This document shows positions 53,559-64,000 of a stretch of 64,000 bases of DNA, one piece after another; position 1 is the first letter of the stretch; each line of letters starts with the position of its first letter. This DNA comes from Plasmodiophora brassicae. Taxonomy: Eukaryota; Endomyxa; Phytomyxea; Plasmodiophorida; Plasmodiophoridae. A model generated the notes under the pieces. The model was not told where the DNA came from and made no database searches. It saw nothing but the letters and a program-made list of their open reading frames with translations. A program made the translations under genes and the position numbers. The DNA is taken from contig JASFAU010000001.1 in assembly GCA_039704465.1 (NCBI GenBank), forward strand, positions 124,001-188,000, given 5' to 3'.

Positions 53559-54977
53559 ATGGGCTCGGTGGCAGCTGGCATATGGAGCGTCATTCTGGCG
53601 GTGAACTGCCTGTGGACGATCCCCTCAGCCCAAATGTGGTTCCGGCGGCATCTGGAGCCGATCCGCAGCCGGCGCCCGGCCCTGCTGATGTCAAGCGTCT
53701 GCATGATCGTCCTGTTCGACCTTTGGACATGCGCTGTCCCTATTGTTCGCCAACAGATCACGGTCGCGGTCTACGGGATCGTCACCGGATGCCTACTCGT
53801 AACCGCCATGGAGATGTTCACGTTCTTCTGCTTCTCGCTGTACGTCGCCTATCGCCGGACAACGATCCAGGTCAAAGTTGGCAGCGATTCGCCGGGAACG
53901 GCGACCCGCACGACCCGTCGGTGGATCACAATCTCGACCTGGGTACTGAAGGATCGAGTCGCGCTGCTGTGGGTCGCTGTCCAGGTCCTGGTTGTGTTCG
54001 TCATCCAGGTCGTGTACCTTTCGAATTACCCGCACCTGTGGCAAATGCCCTACTCTGACGGCCAGCGCGACCCGACCGCCGCCATGTTCCTCAACATCGC
54101 CTTCTTTCGCTGCATCGTCACCATGCTCGTTGCCGTTGTCGTCACCGGCCTGCTACGTGGCGTGTCGGACGCGTTCGGGACGGTGGACATGCTGAAGAAG
54201 GTGGGTCTGGCGGGTCTGGCGGGCCTGTCGGGGTTGGTCGGGGTGACCCTGCTGACGACAGCAAGCGAGGTCCATGCGTCCGTATCAACGCTGGATCTTC
54301 CATCGATTATTGCGATTATCGCTTCCAATGTCGCTCTGTGGTTGATGTTGGGCCGCCCGCTGCTGGACACTTACAAAGCGTTGCCTGAGGCGGAAATACC
54401 CCATATGTCGAGACTCGAGCGCAACCTGAACGCGTTCAGACAGTTCCTGGAAACGCTCGAGGGGTTCGCAGCGTTCAAGGCGCACTTGCAGACAGAATTC
54501 GCCGTCGAATCGTTGCTGTTCTGGGCGGCGGCGCGCAAGTTTAAGCGCGAGTTCACGAAGGGGACCGGGGCAGTCGCCGCCCGATCCATCTACGACGGCT
54601 TCCTGGCACCCGACGCGCCTCTACAGATTAACCTGCCTGGGGAATCGTTCCGCCACTTCCGGAGCGTGTTCGTCGAAGCAGACGTCGCCGGCCAAGATGA
54701 CTACGTACACGCCAGCATGTTCGACGCGGCGGCGGAGCAGATGTTGGCCCTCATGCAGGTCAACTCCCTGGCGCGGTTCAAGAGTTCAAACAAGGGATGC
54801 CGCGTCTGGGCGAAATTTGCCGAGAATATCGTGCCGATGCAGATGGCTGTGCCGGACACGATGTCAGGTGACATTATGCGGCAAGCGGGCTTCGTGACCC
54901 CTGGCCCGACGGCCACGTTGCAGCATCCAGCTGCTATTCAAGTCAACCCATGGGTCAACCCGAACGCCCGTCAATGA
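53559..54977 (+). CDS. Seven-transmembrane RGS-domain protein (RGS paralogue 3)
   Basis: 472 aa, intronless; start at MGSVAAGIWSVILAVNCLW. Seven hydrophobic segments up to ~residue 280, then an RGS domain: FRQFLETLEGFAAFKAHLQ, EFAVESLLFWAAARKFKREF, SIYDGFLAPDAPLQINLPG, MFDAAAEQMLALMQVNSLAR. Shares long identical blocks with paralogue 2 (RRHLEPIRSRRP, FTFFCFSLYVAYRRT, FKAHLQTEF). The loop with VGLAGLAGLSGLVGVT is unusually repetitive. Paralogue 1 at 2889 is more distant and has an intron in the RGS domain. Confidence 0.85.
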   Translation: MGSVAAGIWSVILAVNCLWTIPSAQMWFRRHLEPIRSRRPALLMSSVCMIVLFDLWTCAVPIVRQQITVAVYGIVTGCLLVTAMEMFTFFCFSLYVAYRRTTIQVKVGSDSPGTATRTTRRWITISTWVLKDRVALLWVAVQVLVVFVIQVVYLSNYPHLWQMPYSDGQRDPTAAMFLNIAFFRCIVTMLVAVVVTGLLRGVSDAFGTVDMLKKVGLAGLAGLSGLVGVTLLTTASEVHASVSTLDLPSIIAIIASNVALWLMLGRPLLDTYKALPEAEIPHMSRLERNLNAFRQFLETLEGFAAFKAHLQTEFAVESLLFWAAARKFKREFTKGTGAVAARSIYDGFLAPDAPLQINLPGESFRHFRSVFVEADVAGQDDYVHASMFDAAAEQMLALMQVNSLARFKSSNKGCRVWAKFAENIVPMQMAVPDTMSGDIMRQAGFVTPGPTATLQHPAAIQVNPWVNPNARQ

Positions 54978-55480
54978 GTAATAAAGGATTGCAGCTGTTC
55001 GTGATCAGGCGATCCAACTGGTCTCGCTGTCGGGTTCAGTCTGCGTGCCGCGAATCCGCTTGCAGCCGTCCTGGTAAGTGGTATGTGGGTGACGGTGGTC
55101 GATGTGGCCGTTGTCGCGACCCAGCACTGGACGCATTCCCAGCACAGGGCCACCCAGGCATAGTTGCCGCTTGCTAGGACAGGAAACCGGCCTCAACGGT
55201 GCCCAGCACCGTTCCAACAACGTACCCCGCGTCGCTATGGACGTTTACGTAAACCCGCGGTGTCGCCCTCCACCTGAGGCGAACCATCGCAACACCCGGC
55301 GTGGGCGTCGCGCGTCGCCAGCCCACCGTACGGATCGTCACATTCCGGAAGACCGTCGTTGCAGGAGACAAGGACGCCAGACAAATGACGAGTCGCCTAT
55401 TGTAGGCGCAACGTCTACGAAGCTAATATGTCTTGCAGTTCTCCACGTCAGCGAGTGAGCCGGAGCTGCACTTGTTGCAG
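54978..55480. other. Convergent intergenic region
   Basis: About 500 bases between the 3' ends of paralogue 3 (plus) and the RAP gene (minus). No gene, repeat or RNA structure recognised. Confidence 0.4.
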
Positions 55481-58360
55481 TTAGTGCGCTGTGCAGTTAT
55501 TCGTCAGGCAGGCCAGCAGGAACAGCTCTCTGTCCGCCTCGGATGCGAGCTTGGACCACTCGAGGAGGTTGACGTAGACCATACTCCAGCCGGCCCGCTC
55601 CAGCGTTCGTTGCTTCCTGGTCGTGTTCGCGTCCAGGCAGACCTCGCCGGTCGCGACATCTTCGACGAAATGGGAACCGTCGAAGACTTCCACGCCGATG
55701 TCCAGCTCGGGAATAGCCAGCGCCAGCCAGTATCCTGTTCGTTCGCATCGGACATCCGCGACGAAATTCGTCTGCATGGCGCGTATCCGCTTGCACACGT
55801 CGTCGTACGCCGACGATGGCGGCCGGCGTGGTCGATGACGCGATAGAGCGTTGAATGCGTTCGCAACAGCAATCCTGTCAAGGGTCAGGCGAGGAACGAG
55901 GCCGATCAGGTCGGTCCCGCGAATCGAAGAATGCCATTCCGACAGTCGGAGCTGCTGTTCGCCGGCGAACGGTAGACCGCGCATGACGCAGTCGATGACG
56001 GCGAGTGCGAATTCATCGGGAACCGGGTGCCCGGCGACGGCAAACGCCCAGGCCACCGTCGTCAGTGCATCGATATCGACCGCGTCCATCTCGCCCATCA
56101 CTCGCTTCATGACGATATCAAAGTATCCGTCGTCAATCGTTGCATCGTTCGTCAAGATGAACGCGGCTGATAGATGGGTCAGGGTAGGGATCGTAAACCC
56201 TTGTGCGTCGTTCTGCAGAACACGCTGTCGGGCCGCCAGGAACAGCCGCCTATCCGCCATCCGATTCTTGGCGAACGTCCACACGAGATGCGCCAGGTCC
56301 ATGTCCTTGAACGATTCGACCTTGGGGATCACTTGTTGGGCGGCGGCCCGCAGCAGGTGCCTGTTCTGGATGCCCAGCTTCGTGAACGCATCGACCAGGT
56401 TACCGAGGCTCGTCGATGTGAACCCATTCATGACGTCAATAGAATGCAGGGAGATCGCGGTGAACAAGTCCTCGTCGAACACGTCCATCGTTGCAAATGA
56501 CGACGCCAGGCTGGCAACGCCTTGTGCAGTGAAGGTCCCCATGACGGCAATGGAACGTTTCGCGATCGCCTGGAACAGGTTGTTATCATGAATCTCCAGC
56601 TTGGTCAGCGCCCAGACGAGGTTCGCCAGGTTCTGATCGTCGAAAGTGTCCATGATCTCCAATGCGTGCTTAGCGATCGCGCTGATTAGGTCCTGGTCAC
56701 GAATACCGCAGGTCGCAAACGCCCATGCCGTTATCGATAGGCTTTGCGCGTTGAACGTGCCCATGATTGCTATTGCTCGACGCCCTGCCTTTCTGAAGAG
56801 GGACGGTGTTGGTGTGCTGCCTGCCTTCGCGAACGCCCAGGTCAGGTTGCTGATGTCCTGCGCATTGAAGTCGTTCATAATAGCGGCCGCACGACGAGCA
56901 ATGACAGCAGACATATTCCAGTGCGTTAACTCGTCCTTGGTAGCGAAGGCCCATGCTGTCATGGCCAGGTCTACCGCGTTGAACTCGTCAATGGCAGAGG
57001 ACACTCTTTCCGCGAGCAACGGGAACAGAGTTCGATTGGTATCGCTGACTGCCGCCATCGCCCATGAGATGCTGGCAATGTCTCGTGCCGGCATGATCTC
57101 AGCAATGTCGCCAGCACGCCTCGCGATCTCCCGGAACAGAACGCCATTCTTCACGCCGATCTTGGCGAACGAACTGGCCAGAATGCCCAGCGTCCCACAT
57201 GTGAACGAATCGATGGTGTGAACGGCGTGCTGGCCGACTGCGGCGAACAGCCCAACATGATATGTGCCCTTGGATGCGAACGCCCAGGAGATATTCGCCA
57301 GGTCCATCGGGGCGAACTCGCGAATAAACTGAACGACATGCTGTGCAACGACGACGAACAGATCGCGCTGGACGAGGTCGAGCTTTGCGAACGCCCATGC
57401 AACTTTGGACACGTTCTGGGCGTTAAACAAGGAGATGCCTGTCAGGACTCTCACCTCGATCGCCTTGAACAGATCGGCATGTCGGACACCGAGGGTCGCA
57501 AACGCCCAAGCAATCATGCTGATGCTTCGCGTGTCGTATGCGTTCATATTGGTCATTGTACGATGGGCGATGGCAGCCAGCAGCGCGTTATGCCTGATGT
57601 TAACGCTGGCGAACGCCCAAGCCGTCAACGCCGCGCTCTGGGAGTCGCATTCATCCAGGATCAGAACGAATCGTTCCGCGATGTGGCTGAACAGGTTAAC
57701 GTCTCGAATGCCCAGAGTGGCCAAAGCCCATGCCACGTTCGAAAGACACCTGGTCTGGAACTTTGGCAACCCTTCGAGGGCCAGCTGCGTAACAGCGCTG
57801 TTCAGGCGATCGTCCTGGAAGCCAGATCGCGCAACAGCGTAAATGGCATCGGAGATGGCGCGTTCATCGAGGAACTGGCTGGACTCCAGCGCCCGGTGAA
57901 GGATCCGGTCGAACACGTCGCGGTCGTAGAACCCCGATTTGGCAAACGCCAAGAACAGGTTCGATAGGTCCTTGCCGTTTAATGGCCTCAGATTGCTTCC
58001 GATGCAATCGCTTATGTCCTTCAGCAAGCGTTGAGACTGTTCCCGATCTACATCCGGTCAACGTTCAGTGGCACGCAGACGCAATCGGGGAGTATACGAC
58101 CGACAGATTCTGCCACCGGAGAGTTTCGCAATCAGTAGAGCGATGTTCGGCAAATGTTTCCTGCCAGGATGATCGGCATCGGCTTTGAGGAGTCCTGGCA
58201 GCTGATCGGTGACGGCGTGCAGGGCCGCCCGGAGATCGTCGGACACGTACCGCCCGGCCTTCACCACGTCCTGCAGTATCGATCGGCAATGCGGGACGGT
58301 CAGGCGGCCGGCTTCCGCGGCCGTGCTCGCCCACGCGCGACCGACCACGAACCGCATCAT
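55481..58360 (-). CDS. RAP-domain protein with about 18 tandem helical repeats
   Basis: Likely organellar RNA-binding protein. Exon 1 58360-58105, intron 58104-58048 (57 nt), exon 2 58047-55481; 940 aa. The N-terminus MMRFVVGRAWASTAAEAGRL looks like a mitochondrial presequence. Residues ~100-780 consist of repeats of about 38-40 aa with the consensus (D/N)(L/I)SN(L/I)AWAFA(T/K)LGIR, then LFxAIAxR, for example NVSKVAWAFAKLDL and DISNLTWAFAKAGS. The C-terminus is a RAP domain: LALAIPELDIGVEVFDGSHF, then RTLERAGWSMVYVNLLEWSK. The same build (helical repeats plus RAP) occurs in FASTK and algal/apicomplexan OPR-like proteins that bind organellar transcripts. Target RNA unknown. Confidence 0.8.
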
Positions 58361-58871
58361 CGGTCATCCCAGTACATGACCAATTGCCGAATGGCACCAC
58401 GACAGCTACCCCGCAACGTGGAGTGGTGGGTACGGTAGGCAGGTAACCCCGTAGCTCGCGCCGCACTGGCCTAAAAATAGTGACAGAACGAGCCATTGCT
58501 GACTGCACTCCAACCGGATGCCATGGAACTGAGTATCCGTACCTTCGTTGTTACAGGGGCTGCCAGGCCGATTCGCTGCCAGGTTGACGGCGAAGAACTA
58601 TGTAGGCGAGATATCTTGGGCCATGCGCACACCGACCGTACAGTGCCGCCTGTGCATGTCGAAAAGCTCGCGCCGTTCGTCTGCGACAAATGCCTCGGTC
58701 TGCGGCGTCTGTGCGCACCGTTGGAGGTTACTGAGTCCACTACGCGTGTAGAACGATGCGCTGCTCGCCCAGCTGGAGGATCGGACCAGTGAAAAGCGGC
58801 CGAAACGGCAATCGCGCTCGACGGGTCGCCAGTTTCGCCAAGCAAGCAAAGAATCCATAGACCTGGAACCC
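58361..58871. promoter_or_regulatory. Divergent region upstream of the RAP gene and the gene at 58872
   Basis: About 510 bases. Open frames on both strands (for example minus 58894-58598) are not supported by family similarity. Probably holds two promoters. Confidence 0.3.
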
Positions 58872-61023
58872 ATGTTCGCTACCGCCGAAGACAACCCATC
58901 ATCAGCGCACTACAACATTGGTTGTAAACCGGACGACGAAGACACTGTTGCCGATGTGGACCACCCCGAGAACAAACATGAGCGGTCACGAACTCTGGCT
59001 CATATCAGGGAGATCGAAAAGTTTCAGAACGTTGCTGTCCTGCCCGACTGTGCTTCTCTCCCTGTTTGGAATTTCGGTCTGTGCCCTTTATTTTCATTGC
59101 ATTATATTGTAGCTGACCGCTTGAGTGACAGCCGACGAACCATTACGCTGCAGCGCGCTCGTCTTCGATGGGTCGCTGATCATGTCGCCACCTGAAGTCA
59201 AACTAGCTGTACCACCTTACGAGATCCGGAAGACGTTCATCGAGGGTCTTCGTGACGAACCAACACCCGCAGTTCTGCCAATGTCTTTCTCGTCGTCCGA
59301 AAGCAGTTTGGCGATAGTACTGATGGAGCGGTTGACAGGGACCTTGCAGCCGGGGACGGCATTGATGGCGACAAAGATAATTTGTCGAGCTCGGATAGGG
59401 CCTGGAACGACTACCTGCTGATGACAAACGACGACCTAGTCGGGGAAATCACCCAAGACTACCCCAAGGCGTCGTTCGACCAGCAGTTCTGGAAGTGGGC
59501 GCCCACCATCCTCAAACCTGCTACCGTTCGTCGCACACGACAACGCGTCGACGACGATAACGGTGGCGCTTACGTCAATGTTGCGTGCTGCGTTAACTGA
59601 CTTCGTTGTTGTAGACTTCGAAGATGTGCCCATGCTGGCGTCTGCTCAGGCCTTGGCGCTGAAGTTCGGGAGGATGTTATTGGAGCGCGCCCGGCGACGT
59701 CTCCGTCTCCGTCATCGGCGGACGGGTTCAAACGTTGATAGGGTGTCGCGGGAGTTGTTGAATTCTTCTACAGCAGCCAAGGTAGTTTCAACCCCGGGCT
59801 TGTTTGACGTACCAGTTCAGACCCGTTCTGTGAAGGTGACAACGGATACGACTCGTGCGCCTCGGCCCCGTCCCACACCAGAAGACGTTTCAGTAACAGC
59901 ACCGGAACAATCCCGAACGCCGATGGCTTCAGCGCCTGCGTCTGCGCCTGCCGAAATCGTGGATATCAGCCCAACGGTCAAGTTACCGACATTGTCCTGG
60001 CCGGCATGGAAACCAGCGGGAGAAGGCAGATCGCCCGCGGTGCAACCGTCCGCGTTACGACAACGGAACGTGTTCCTGCAGCGCTACCAACCTGATCGAT
60101 ATAGGCAACTTGTCGCTGAAGAGTTGCCCACGCCTGAAGCGCGAGTCGATCGCCTCTGTGGAATCCTGCAGGCGAGCGATGAAGACCGACAGCTGCTGTC
60201 CAAAACGTACTTGGGCACATCGGTCAGACCTGACCTGCTCAACGTCATCCTGCGCCAGTGGGAAGAGGTACGCGGTCGGGCGAAATTGCTGGGAACCTGT
60301 TGATGACGGGTGATTAACAGTGCGCCATATGGATTGCGATGAGGGAGGACCTGCTGGTGGAGCTGGCGCTATTCGAGACAGTGGGGTCGGATCCCTGGAG
60401 ACTGTTTCTTGGAACGTCAGACGTCCGTCTTCGCGAGATGTCAACGCGAGCGTCACTTCAGTCCTTGCTGCGGATCGCCACGAGAGCGGTGCTGCAGGCG
60501 CTGGAACACGTCAAGGGCCCGGTGCGATTTGCTGGACAGGATTACAGGTCGGCGGCGTTCATCTCATTGACTATTCGAGTCTTACGGTTCCGTCAGGGAG
60601 AAAATGCGAACGGATGAGGGCAACGTGTCGAGGGAATTGTGCAGGCACCCATCGACGCCCGATGTTGAAATGGCCACAGCCCAATTGATCAGTCGTGCGA
60701 AAGCGTTATCGTACTGGGCAACACCAGGGCGGGTCGATGGTCGTTCAAGGAAGGAACAGGTTGTGGATCTGTTAACACATCTGCCGGCGCCTGTTAACCC
60801 ATATCTGGCACCGATCCGCTCCCAGAACAGGATCCGGCCCATTCCCCAATCTTTGCAGACGCCACAGACCGCGAGAATCGTTGTCGAGCCGGTGTCCACG
60901 GAGCCCAATGATCTTATGGATGACGACATGAGCCAGAGGAGGACGCAGAGCCTACCCGCCTTCATCACCGCTTGCTCGCTGGAGACCGGCCTTCCAGTCA
61001 TAACCAGCATCCCTACAACTTGA
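58872..61023 (+). CDS. Uncharacterised six-exon gene
   Basis: Product not recognised. A phase-consistent model is 58872-59049, 59132-59245, 59350-59529, 59615-60267, 60321-60586, 60645-61023; 589 aa. The last three introns have good sites (85 nt ending TTGTTGTAG; 53 nt ending GATTAACAG; 58 nt ending TTGTGCAG). The second and third exon starts are less certain because a conflicting open frame with FLVVRKQFGDSTDGAV lies in the second intron. Protein features: acidic N-terminus, EVKLAVPPYEIRKTFIE, FDQQFWKWAP, a basic helical stretch (LLERARRRLRLRHRRTG), a Pro/Ala/Thr-rich linker, and a helical C-terminal half. No membrane segment or catalytic motif. Confidence 0.55.
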
Positions 61024-61182
61024 CGTAACGTTAGACCACGTTAATATACGTGAACATGAATTTCGTCCTCTGAACGGGCAGTAACAATACGCAAACAAAC
61101 TCGCTCGCGAGGCAAAGGGCACCTGACGTGTCGAAGATTACGAATCAGAATCCTCTACATCCAGCGGATGACAGCACAGGTT

Positions 61183-61253
61183 GCGCCTGTGGTTGAATGG
61201 TACAATGGGTCGTTGCCAACGACTTGGTCCGGGTTCGATTCCCGGCAGGCGCA
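61183..61253 (+). tRNA. tRNA-Gly (anticodon GCC)
   Basis: 71-nt cloverleaf. Acceptor GCGCCTG pairs with CAGGCGC. The A-box-like D arm is TGGTTGAATGG. Anticodon stem GGTCG/CGACT closes the loop TTGCCAA with anticodon GCC. The T arm CCGGG-TTCGATT-CCCGG includes the B box. Discriminator base A, no intron. A T-rich tract (TTATTTTTTATT) begins six bases after the tRNA and would stop RNA polymerase III. Confidence 0.97.
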
Positions 61254-61257
61254 GTTC

Positions 61258-61269
61258 TTATTTTTTATT
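61258..61269 (+). terminator. RNA polymerase III T-tract terminator
   Basis: TTATTTTTTATT just downstream of tRNA-Gly, the usual oligo-T stop for Pol III. Confidence 0.8.
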
Positions 61270-61303
61270 CGGCTACCCATTCCTTGTAGGAGGGCATCCG
61301 CTG

Positions 61304-61858
61304 TTAATGTTGTACAGTACTACTATTTGGCATTTCTGTTGCCGATTGTGCAGCATCATCACTGGTAGTCCTAGCGACTCTCTGCATCCGAGCCTGCCGG
61401 ATTCGGGACCATGCAGCACGCTGGCGTTGGCGTTCGGCGACATCCGTCGTGCTTGCGGGTGCTGCGGCGCGTTCTGGCGTTAGGATTCGCGTGAGAACGT
61501 CAAGGGCAGCTGCCTCATCACCGCCCTCCAGGGCAGCGAGCGTTGTGACCGCTTCCGATTGGTGTTTTGCAGCTAGTGATAGCCAGTCCTCAGCGGTTGA
61601 AGTGAAATCCGTCAGCAGTGCCTCCATTTCGTGTTGCTGAACGCGTTGCACAGCCGCTAGCTTCTCTCGTAACACCGAACTGGTTGATGCCTGAGTCATC
61701 CAGCTTTGCGGGTGCGCTCGATGCGAGTACGAGACCAGAGTGGTCCGTCCGGCTGCAGCAATACCGCCAGAGCTTGGCAAGGGCCAGTCCGATGGCGGGT
61801 ACATAAGTTCCATCGTCAGTGGTAACTGGTCTTCCACAAGCTCTGGTAGCAACGACAT
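61304..61858 (-). CDS. Hypothetical helical protein
   Basis: 184 aa open from the ATG at 61858. The first ~50 residues are Pro/Ser-rich; the rest looks helical with Ala/Arg-rich segments (LREKLAAVQRVQQHEMEALL, RQRQRAAWSRIRQARMQRV). No known family. Upstream on the same strand (62051-61880) are protein-like frames such as LVAKCSVHPYLQRLVALHQH that could be an earlier exon, but I could not find splice sites that join them convincingly. Confidence 0.4.
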   Translation of the reverse strand: MSLLPELVEDQLPLTMELMYPPSDWPLPSSGGIAAAGRTTLVSYSHRAHPQSWMTQASTSSVLREKLAAVQRVQQHEMEALLTDFTSTAEDWLSLAAKHQSEAVTTLAALEGGDEAAALDVLTRILTPERAAAPASTTDVAERQRQRAAWSRIRQARMQRVARTTSDDAAQSATEMPNSSTVQH

Positions 61859-62613
61859 GGGTGGAAGATACTAGACGTAAATATCTGGTTTCATTGTCGC
61901 CAATGCATACAGGTTCGTGCGAACTGTTACATCTTCCTACAGCAACGTGAGGCCCCCGTCGATTCTGGGGCAAGCCGTTGATAGCGTCACCGACTTGCTC
62001 AAGTGTTGATGCAGAGCGACAAGCCGCTGCAGATAAGGATGAACAGAGCATTTCGCAACTAGTCCTTGTAAAATAGTGACGAATCGCACTAAAGGAGGGA
62101 GACTGCGAAATCAGACATTGGCGACTGCCGATGTCATCAACCAGACATTCTGTATGTTAAATGGCAGATGGCCGCCGGTCGGTAGGCTAGACGGCGGACG
62201 TCCAGGGTGGTCTTGCACACTGATCAATCCTGCATTCGGACACGCCATATCAACAGCAAGTCAGTCTCATACTGTCACTGAGACCATTCTTCACCCGACC
62301 TGTGGTACCTGTAAGCGGACGTCCTGGCGCTTGAACCGGATAAGTGTGCTGGCAAAGGTGTCGTACCAAGGTGTGTCGGTGTGTAGCGCCACGAAAGCTG
62401 GCAACCACCTGGCAACACATGACTGCCCTGTGCTGTGGTACAGGAAATAGGCCTACGGCGCCAAGGTTGCAGTGGCAGACAAACCGAATACTCTCGCCGG
62501 CACGTCAACTCGTAAAACCGATCAGCCGCATTCACATTTTCGTGTTCCGTTTTGCCACGTGCTGTGTGGTCAAACATTCATGTGCGTTGCGTGATGATGT
62601 TCATTGCCCAGCG
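61859..62613. other. Unassigned; possible minus-strand exons
   Basis: Minus-strand segments at about 62577-62230 read like coding sequence (an ATG-led start at 62577, and CVARWLPAFVALHTDTPWYD), but joining them needs introns of only 32-37 nt, shorter than any other in the window. Left as a possibility without a gene model. Confidence 0.25.
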
Positions 62614-63758
62614 ATGCCTCTAACAGTACGGGTGTCGTGGTTGAACTGGGGTTGTGCGACGGGTGACAGATGACTGCCAGGGCCGCGATGGGATAGCGCA
62701 GCTGTTCCCGACGTCATCGCGAGGCGGCGAGTTCTGGTCTGACACGGCATGGGCAAAGTCGAGGGTCCTGAAGAAAACGGGGACGGATTCGGGATACGAA
62801 CTTGGCAGTATGCGAGGCAGCGGCACTATGTCGATTGCGAATGGCATGCTCACAATGCAAGGTCACGATGCGTGCACGCGCGCTTTCGAGCAAATAACGA
62901 ATTCCAGATAGGGTCCCCGAGGTACTACATCCACAGCAAGAAGACGCTGTGGGAGGATGTCGAGTTCACTGCTTACGCAAGGAATGCTGGCGCTGACGAA
63001 GGTGTATCATACAGCGGGATTACGCTTGTCGCAAGAACGAACCACCATCGTACGCGTCCACAAACAGCATCGCATTACCGTCGACGTTAAGTGAAGCAGG
63101 ATACAAGGAGGATCCATGTTCAGCGCACGGTTACTACTGCAGATTGTATTTCGGAACGGGCCAGGTTGCGTTCCAGAAGGAGTTCTGCCATACTCGCCAA
63201 GGATCTGCCATATATGTCACCTGTCGTCAGTCGCTTCCGCAAAGCAGCATCGATCGCTGACGAGAACACGTTATAGAGCGCGTCCAAGCGAGGGGTTGCC
63301 GTCAACAAGAAGGATTTCACTGACAGTTTCATTGGCATGAAATTCATCGTACGAACCCAACCTGACCGGAAGTCTGTGCGCCTTCAGTTGTACCTAGACC
63401 GGACGGACGGTGCTAATGGAGGTACTTTGCGTGTCCCTACTTGCGCCACGTCGGTCTTACACTTGAATCTGCAGGCTCGTGGAATCTGGTTCATGAAATG
63501 GTCGACAAGGACTGGCAGCCGGTCAAGACCCTGGAAACCGCATTTAAGTGCAAGTACCCATACGCCCCTGGCCCGAGCTTCTCATCACCTGTATTGGGAC
63601 CAAAGGAGGTTCGTGCGATTTTCCCGCCTGCCGCTGAGACTCACGACAGGTTAGGTATGCTTTCTGCGATCGGACAAGATAACGAACCTCATGTGGAAGA
63701 AAGTCTCGCTAAGGAATATATAGCCGACGTCACCTTCTGTCCCCAGAATTCAGTCTGA
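62614..63758 (+). pseudogene. ConA-like glycan-associated protein gene with an apparent frameshift
   Basis: Exons 62614-62625, 62681-62861, 62912-63215 (frame broken inside), 63277-63421 and 63475-63758. Blocks resemble jelly-roll proteins that bind or cleave glycans: GSGTMSIANGMLTMQGSPRY across an intron, EDVEFTAYARNAGADEGVSY, CRLYFGTGQVAFQKEFCHTR, KKDFTDSFIGMKFIVRT, LQLYLDRTDGANGGSWNLVH. The frame giving GITLVARTNHH ends near 63048 and the one giving YASTNSIALPS starts at about 63051, with no room for an intron, so one base seems lost or two gained. No signal peptide is seen after MPLT. Either a young pseudogene or a sequence error. The family assignment is by general pattern only. Confidence 0.55.
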
Positions 63759-64000
63759 GATACGATCCGATCAATTGGTACCTGTTCGATATCAGCCGAT
63801 CGAGCACGTACTGTGCTGCGGCGTACAGCATTGCGGCCGACGAGGTTGAGGCTGCTGCAAGTATGAAAGGCGGCGAGGGATTCTTCCGTAAGTTCCTGCA
63901 CATTCGGCCCGATCACTGATATCGGTTGCTGACAACGCGATGCAATGGCAGATTTCGCAGATCGTGCATTCTGGAGCGGTCGGTCTGCGCCCGCCCGAGA
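63759..64000. other. Window end, unassigned
   Basis: A plus-strand open stretch (about 63760-63920, with INWYLFDISRSSTYCAAAYS) has no start codon; it could be a further exon of the preceding gene or part of one beyond the edge. Confidence 0.25.

Overview
The window is eukaryotic nuclear DNA from a compact, GC-rich protist-type genome. Most genes carry introns of 43-104 nt (usually 48-63 nt) with GT...AG ends. Intergenic gaps are often only tens to a few hundred bases, the genetic code is standard, and the genes are core eukaryotic ones (coatomer gamma, SKI3, NDUFV1, IMP3, PHF5A, DCP2, FANCI, SAC1). Tiny introns, 7TM-RGS proteins and secreted SKP1-ankyrin proteins would fit a plasmodiophorid rhizarian such as Plasmodiophora or Spongospora. 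That placement is inference from gene style, not a database match.

Layout. 1-5.6 kb: CMGC kinase fragment, SAC1 phosphoinositide phosphatase, 7TM-RGS protein, secreted ConA-like protein. 5.8-12.7 kb: FANCI, then convergently a bacterial-type N6-adenine DNA methyltransferase with seven exons. 13.4-18.4 kb: ferritin, an Aha1 N-domain protein, a BT1-type transporter, a coiled-coil protein. 18.4-28 kb: ALKBH6, coatomer gamma (13 exons), complex III subunit QCR8, SKI3. 28-32 kb: NDUFV1, IMP3, NDUFAF1, then a 45-bp tandem repeat. 32-46 kb: two membrane proteins, a BET bromodomain protein, an O-methyltransferase, a small membrane protein, the GTPase GUF1/EF4 (12 exons), DCP2, a small hypothetical protein, PHF5A. 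46-55 kb: an accessory-looking island with two 7TM-RGS paralogues in inverted orientation flanking three tandem secreted SKP1-fold/ankyrin genes, a broken 5' fragment of the same family and a decayed retroelement protease. 55-64 kb: a RAP-domain repeat protein, an uncharacterised six-exon gene, tRNA-Gly(GCC), a weak hypothetical gene, and a ConA-like gene that appears frameshifted.

Themes: mitochondrial respiration and gene expression (NDUFV1, NDUFAF1, QCR8, GUF1-like, RAP protein), RNA processing and decay (IMP3, PHF5A, SKI3, DCP2), membrane traffic (SAC1, COPG) and G-protein signalling (three 7TM-RGS proteins). The two most unusual items are the spliced bacterial-type adenine methyltransferase and the secreted SKP1-ankyrin array. 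Exon boundaries were worked out by hand from splice consensus, reading phase and recalled family similarity. Where phase did not settle a junction, the entry says so.
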